From the NCBI GenBank assembly GCA_023525975.1, contig CM042038.1:3845272-3909271 (forward strand): DNA of 64,000 nt. The letters run 5' to 3'. Origin of the DNA: Smallanthus sonchifolius. Lineage: Eukaryota; Streptophyta; Magnoliopsida; Asterales; Asteraceae. Positions within the stretch are counted from its first letter, which is position 1. Every line of letters begins with the position of its first letter. Both the position numbers and the translations under genes were made by a program. The notes below the pieces were generated by a model. The model was given only the letters and a program-made list of their open reading frames with translations, was not told the origin of the DNA and did no database searches. This document shows positions 59,981 to 64,000 of the stretch, piece after piece.

Positions 59981-60784
59981 ATGGAAACAATGGGTAAAGT
60001 TGTAATCGCCATTGTTGTAGCTTTGATGGTGAGGTGGGGATGGAAATTACTGAACTGGGTATGGTTGAAGCCGAAGAAACTAGAGAAACGGATGAGAGAT
60101 GAAGGGTATAAAGGTAATTCATACAGATTTCTAATGGGTGACTTGATAGACCTTGCAACCATGATCAAAGAAGGTAAATCAAAGCCAATGCCAGTTACCC
60201 ATGATATCACTTCATATGCTCTCCCCTTCGATCATCATATCATCTCCAAATACGGTATTAATTAATCTGTTGCCTTTTCTTTTCCTATATATTTTTATTT
60301 TTGTTTCTCATAAATCCATGGTTACATTTCTAGGTATTTATCTGAATCAGCTATGATCTAGTGAAGAAGTTGTGATATTTAATTTTTAAATATTTTATTC
60401 CTAAATTGGTTGACCCAAATTCGATTCAAGTTCGAATAAGCTTACTTTACTGGAGTTGTGCAAATTTTATTCGAATTCAAACTTAGTTTTAAAATTTTGA
60501 AATTCGAGTAATCAGAATTTGATTCGTTTGAGCAACCTTGTCTTATATGAAAGACGGTTTAAAAAGGGGTTTTCAAAATTAAAAAACCTCAAATTCAAAA
60601 ACTTTTTGAAAAACCTCAATAGAGTCACCTACCACCAGCAGAGTCCGTCGTAAGAAGGTGATTTTATTTCTAAAATTTAGTATATTTTTACCTTTTTAGT
60701 TAAATAGTCAATGTCTTAATTAAAAGGCTTTGTGTTTCAGCGGTATAGTTCTTATGTTTGTAACTAGAGGGACATGTGTTTGAT

Positions 60785-60815
60785 ATCTCTCTCTCTCTCT
60801 CTATATATATATATA
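60785..60815. repeat. (CT)n(AT)n microsatellite in intron 1 of copy D
   Basis: A run of CT followed by a run of AT dinucleotides. Confidence 0.95.
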
Positions 60816-61072
60816 AAAGTGCGTGATCGGTATCTACGCTACTAGTCACATGTTATAATCTAATTGGGCCTGGTCCAAGGTTCAAGTAATGAAACAATAG
60901 GGTCTCCTTCCCTCCCTCTCATTTAATAAAAAATGTGGTGGACACTGATGAGGAGTGAAGATGTATATGTCACTGATTTAACAGTGAGTAGCGAAAACCA
61001 CGCCTAATAGCATAAAGTCATTTTGTGTTAACCATGACTGTTTTAAAATTAAATACACACCTGAAAAGTCAA

Positions 61073-61266
61073 GGGCATACGGCGTACCCGGTTCTTGATT
61101 TAGCTGCCACATTTCTGCATGGTCTGGGAGGGGCTGGGTCGATTTGCGATCTGATATACGCAACATTACCCTACACTTTGTATATGAGGTTGTTTCCACG
61201 GCTCAAACCCATGACGTTAATATCACAAAGCAGCAACCTTACCGGTTGCTACAAGACCCGCTCTCT
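61073..61266 (-). mobile_element. Au-type SINE in intron 1 of copy D
   Basis: On the minus strand: aaccggtaaggttgctgctt, gtcatgggtttgagcc, cccagcccctcccagacc and aaccgggtacgcc, the Au SINE order also seen at 6532-6703. Flanked by tgaaaagtcaa at 61062-61072 and 61267-61277, an exact 11-bp duplication. Confidence 0.85.
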
Positions 61267-62750
61267 TGAAAAGTCAATAAAAAATTTCCCAATTAAACTT
61301 AAGTGTTTCATTAATTTTGACTAAGGAATTATCATTTTATGGAGCATTTGAACATGTGAAAAGTCTTTCGTATGGTTTGGGCCAAAACCAAGGGTGTATA
61401 TTAGGGATCCAGAGTTGATAAAAGAGATATTATTAAGACCGGATGAGTTTCAGAAGCCACATCCCGAGCCGTTTCGTGATAGGATCGTTCGCGGACTTCT
61501 TGTCGTTGAGGGTCACAAATGGACCAAACATCGTAAAATCATCAATCCGACTTTTAGTCTTCAAAGTCTCAAGGTTCGAGTATTTTAGTTCCATTATTTA
61601 ATGACCCAAATCTAAAACAATTATGTGCACATATGATGTTCCCGGCTATCAGCTCAAGTTGCAGTGATATGATCCACAAATGGGAGCTACTAACGGCCAG
61701 AACTGGTTCCACTGAATTGGACGTATGGCCATACATACACAGTTTATCCGACGATATTATTTCACGAACATCTTTCAAAAGTTGTTACGAAGAAGGGAAG
61801 AAGATATTCATAATCCAAAACGAACAACAGAATCTTTTATTCCAAATGCTTTCTATGGTTTTTATTCCCGGAGGAAGGTAACAACAATGACACACGAAAT
61901 ATATGGTATTCTTTATCTGATATTGAACTAATTTGTTTTAAAATTTAGGTTTATACCTACCCGAGCAAACAATAAGTTTAACAAAAACACTAAAGAGGTT
62001 CGATTTGTACTAATGGCTATAATCAACAAGAGAAAGAAAGAAATTGAGACGGGAGAAGGTAAATGTGACGACTTACTTGGAATCTTGCTAGAATCAAATA
62101 AAAAAGAGGTTGAAGAACATGGAGTTGGATTGAGTATGGAAGAGGTCATCGGTGAATGTAAACTATTCTACACTGCTGGTTCCGAAACAACCTCGAATTT
62201 GGTCGTCTGGACGATGGTTTGTTTGAGTTTGCATCATGAATGGCAAATTCGGGCTCAAGAAGATATTCTTCAAGTTTTCAGGAAGGGAGAACTTGATTTT
62301 GAAGGTCTGAAAAACCTTAAGATTTTAACAATGATAGTGAGTGAGGTTCTTAAGTTATACACACCGCTAAACATGATGACACGGGCAACTCACAAGGAGA
62401 CGAAGCTCGGAAATACGATGATACCATCGGGTGTGTTATTAGCCTTAGCCATTATGCATGTTCATCATGACCCTGATATATGGGGAGATGATGTAACGGA
62501 GTTTAAACCTGAAAGATTTTCAGAAGGAATCATGAACGCAACAAAGGGTAAAGTCTCGAGCGTGTTCTTCCCGTTTTCTAGTGGTCCTCGTGTTTGCGTC
62601 GGACAAAATTTTGCAATGACGGAAGCGAAAACCGCCATGGCAATGATTCTACAACGCTTCTCGTTTGAGCTTTCACCGTCTTACAAACATTCTACATTCG
62701 CTATCATCACCATTCCACCTCAGTTTGGTGCTCACTTGATTCTGTGTAAT

Positions 62751-62894
62751 ATCTAGCAGTTTTTAAAAGTTAAGTGATGAAGCTCCTCTTGAAGTCAAGG
62801 GTTTGAGCCCCGCCTGTGATGAATTGGTGTAAATTATTAGAAATGGGCATCAAATCGAGGTATTACAGTTAAAATAAAAAATCTAGCAGTTTTT
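62751..62894 (+). mobile_element. SINE at the stop codon of copy D
   Basis: atctagcagttttt occurs exactly at 62751-62764 and 62881-62894 around the same tRNA-like SINE body. The left copy contains the P450 stop codon. Confidence 0.85.
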
Positions 62895-64000
62895 AGAGAG
62901 ATTTTCATATACACCTGTAAACTTTCTAAATATTAAATATATTCAACCAAGCCTTAAAATCATATTTCTCTCTCAATTCTAGACGTGATCGATGGCTTGA
63001 ATGTGTTTCTCCTATGTGATCAGTTTCTTCGCTTTGTGATTTGTTTGTTTCTTTTCATTTGATTGTGATAGATTTGTTGATATGATGTGTTTCTTGGACA
63101 GTTTGTTCCCTTTTCGTTTGTTTGCAATCAATTTGTTAATTGAATGTGTTTGACTTTGATTGTATAAATTACAGCTAAGATTTTGATTATGTTTATTAGT
63201 TGTAGTGAAACTATCATTGGAAAAAACACATTCAAACATGTTTTTTTGTATATAAACTAGCATTTGATGCCCACGTTTCGTGGTGGGGTCACAGGCTGAA
63301 ACCAAAATATAAGCGGTGACGCATCTAAAACCAAATAAAAGAACCTAAGAAAAAAATTAAACAAAAATTTGTAATGTGAAAATAAGATAAAAATAAAATG
63401 TACTTATTCTAATATTCTAAACCCTAACCAAATAAAAAAAACAAAAAAGAAAGAAATTAGAAAAAGAAAACCGGACAAAAAAACTGAAAAAGAAACAAAA
63501 CTAAATAAACTGGAAAAAAAATGAATAACGTTGAATGGTTTGAACCAGGATGATCAGGGGATGCAATACTGCCTACCAATGGGCTAAGTAGTACTTTTGA
63601 TTTGTATGCTGCTTAATATTTTTAAAACACTCAAAAGTAATCGTTCAAAGAAAAAAAAAGTTGGTCAATCGTGAAATGTGTTGTGTCACTGTCACAAAAA
63701 CCAACCAATAAAAGATAAGAACTATTCATGTCCTTGTTAAATTGTATATAGTGTTTAATATATAACTTTTTAATGCTAAATAAGATTATAGTGATGATTT
63801 TCAAGAACTTTTACAAGGTCTTTGAAATGAATGATTTTAAGTATAAACTATTATTTAATTACAAATATAATAAATATTTTATGAAGTGTTCAAAAGCAGA
63901 AGTTATCAAAACATTCGATCAAATTGTTTATATAAGAAAAGTTCAAACAAACTGGTAATTAGAAGCATAACTAAAAGAATTAAAATGTCTAAATAAATAG
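62895..64000. other. Third spacer copy, interrupted and cut by the window end
   Basis: 62895-63240 and 63755-64000 match the B-C and C-D spacers, though less closely; the part between is an insertion. If the array continues, another P450 copy may follow beyond the window. Confidence 0.75.
63258..63755 (-). mobile_element. Helitron-like insertion in the third spacer
   Basis: Missing from the other two spacer copies. On the minus strand its 3' end has a small hairpin (ccacgaaacgtgg) followed by gcatcaaatgCTAG and a host T, the terminal layout of Helitrons. The opposite end (minus strand tatatacaatttaacaagg) is AT-rich but lacks a clear TC start. No coding capacity. Confidence 0.55.

Larger units (their letters stand above)
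59981..62756 (+). pseudogene. CYP72A: CYP72A copy D, open frame but defective splice sites and ExxR
   Basis: Exon positions 59981-60254, 61356-61573, 61633-61877 and 61949-62756 (274, 218, 245, 808 nt) would join to 514 codons with no stop. However, the acceptors of introns 1 and 2 are AT instead of AG (61354-61355 and 61631-61632; copies A and C have cag there), and ExxR is EVLK (Lys at 62352-62354), a change in a residue nearly always Arg in P450s. The heme motif reads FSSGPRVCVG. Intron 1 is enlarged to 1.1 kb by repeats including a SINE. Alternative acceptors could be used, but correct joining looks unlikely; I call it a young pseudogene. Confidence 0.8.

Noticed and set aside
49570..60210. 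Minus-strand open frames of 65-110 codons opposite each P450 exon 1
   Set aside because: They recur because the exon 1 sequence is duplicated; they are antisense shadows.
1..64000. CRISPR arrays, operons, prokaryotic mobile elements
   Set aside because: None seen; the sequence is plant nuclear in character.

Overview
This window is AT-rich plant nuclear DNA: genes with GT-AG introns, an R2R3-MYB factor, a CYP72A-type cytochrome P450 family, two DUF1639 genes and many angiosperm transposon families (Ty1/copia, hAT, PIF/Harbinger, pogo, tRNA-derived SINEs including an Au-type SINE). The style suggests a eudicot, probably an asterid such as a member of the Asteraceae; that placement is inference. 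No prokaryotic, organellar or viral block was seen.

Layout. 0-1.3 kb: an intact three-exon R2R3-MYB gene. 2.4-3.7 kb: a frameshifted Myb/SANT-like gene of transposon type. 4-20 kb: gene-poor, with an Au-type SINE (6.5 kb), a hAT element holding a nearly perfect 199-bp inverted repeat (10.7-12.0 kb), a shrunken copia element (14.9-16.9 kb) and a hAT with a smaller hAT nested in it (19.1-20.2 kb). 20.4-21.2 kb: an intact single-exon Ser-rich gene. 24-26 kb: a tandem repeat and a decayed unrecognised gene, with a second fragment at 37 kb. 27.6-29.3 kb: a CYP72A pseudogene on the minus strand, flanked by two copies of another gene fragment. 30.7-35.8 kb: a pseudogene with 96-bp coding repeats, split by a recent 4.67-kb copia element. 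36-40 kb: gag fragments, a 753-bp hAT element and a possible Helitron end. 41.6-47.2 kb: two DUF1639 paralogues on the minus strand with a pogo-type element between them. 48-49.3 kb: a PIF/Harbinger-like remnant.

49.6-64 kb is the main gene cluster: four plus-strand CYP72A copies (A-D). A (514 aa) and C (515 aa) look functional. B has three stop codons and a lost splice donor. D has an open frame but two lost splice acceptors, an altered ExxR motif and a weakened TATA box. Exon lengths are the same in all four (274, 218, 245 and 808 nt), except 811 nt for exon 4 of C. B, C and D carry a SINE inserted exactly at the stop codon, and the B-C and C-D spacers are both 1251 bp, so this is a recent tandem expansion by unequal exchange. 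CYP72A enzymes are ER-anchored monooxygenases of terpenoid and hormone metabolism; the substrate cannot be read from this sequence.

I found no convincing new multi-gene system. The most unusual structures are the near-perfect inverted repeat inside a hAT element and the P450 array in which nested insertions record the order of duplication.
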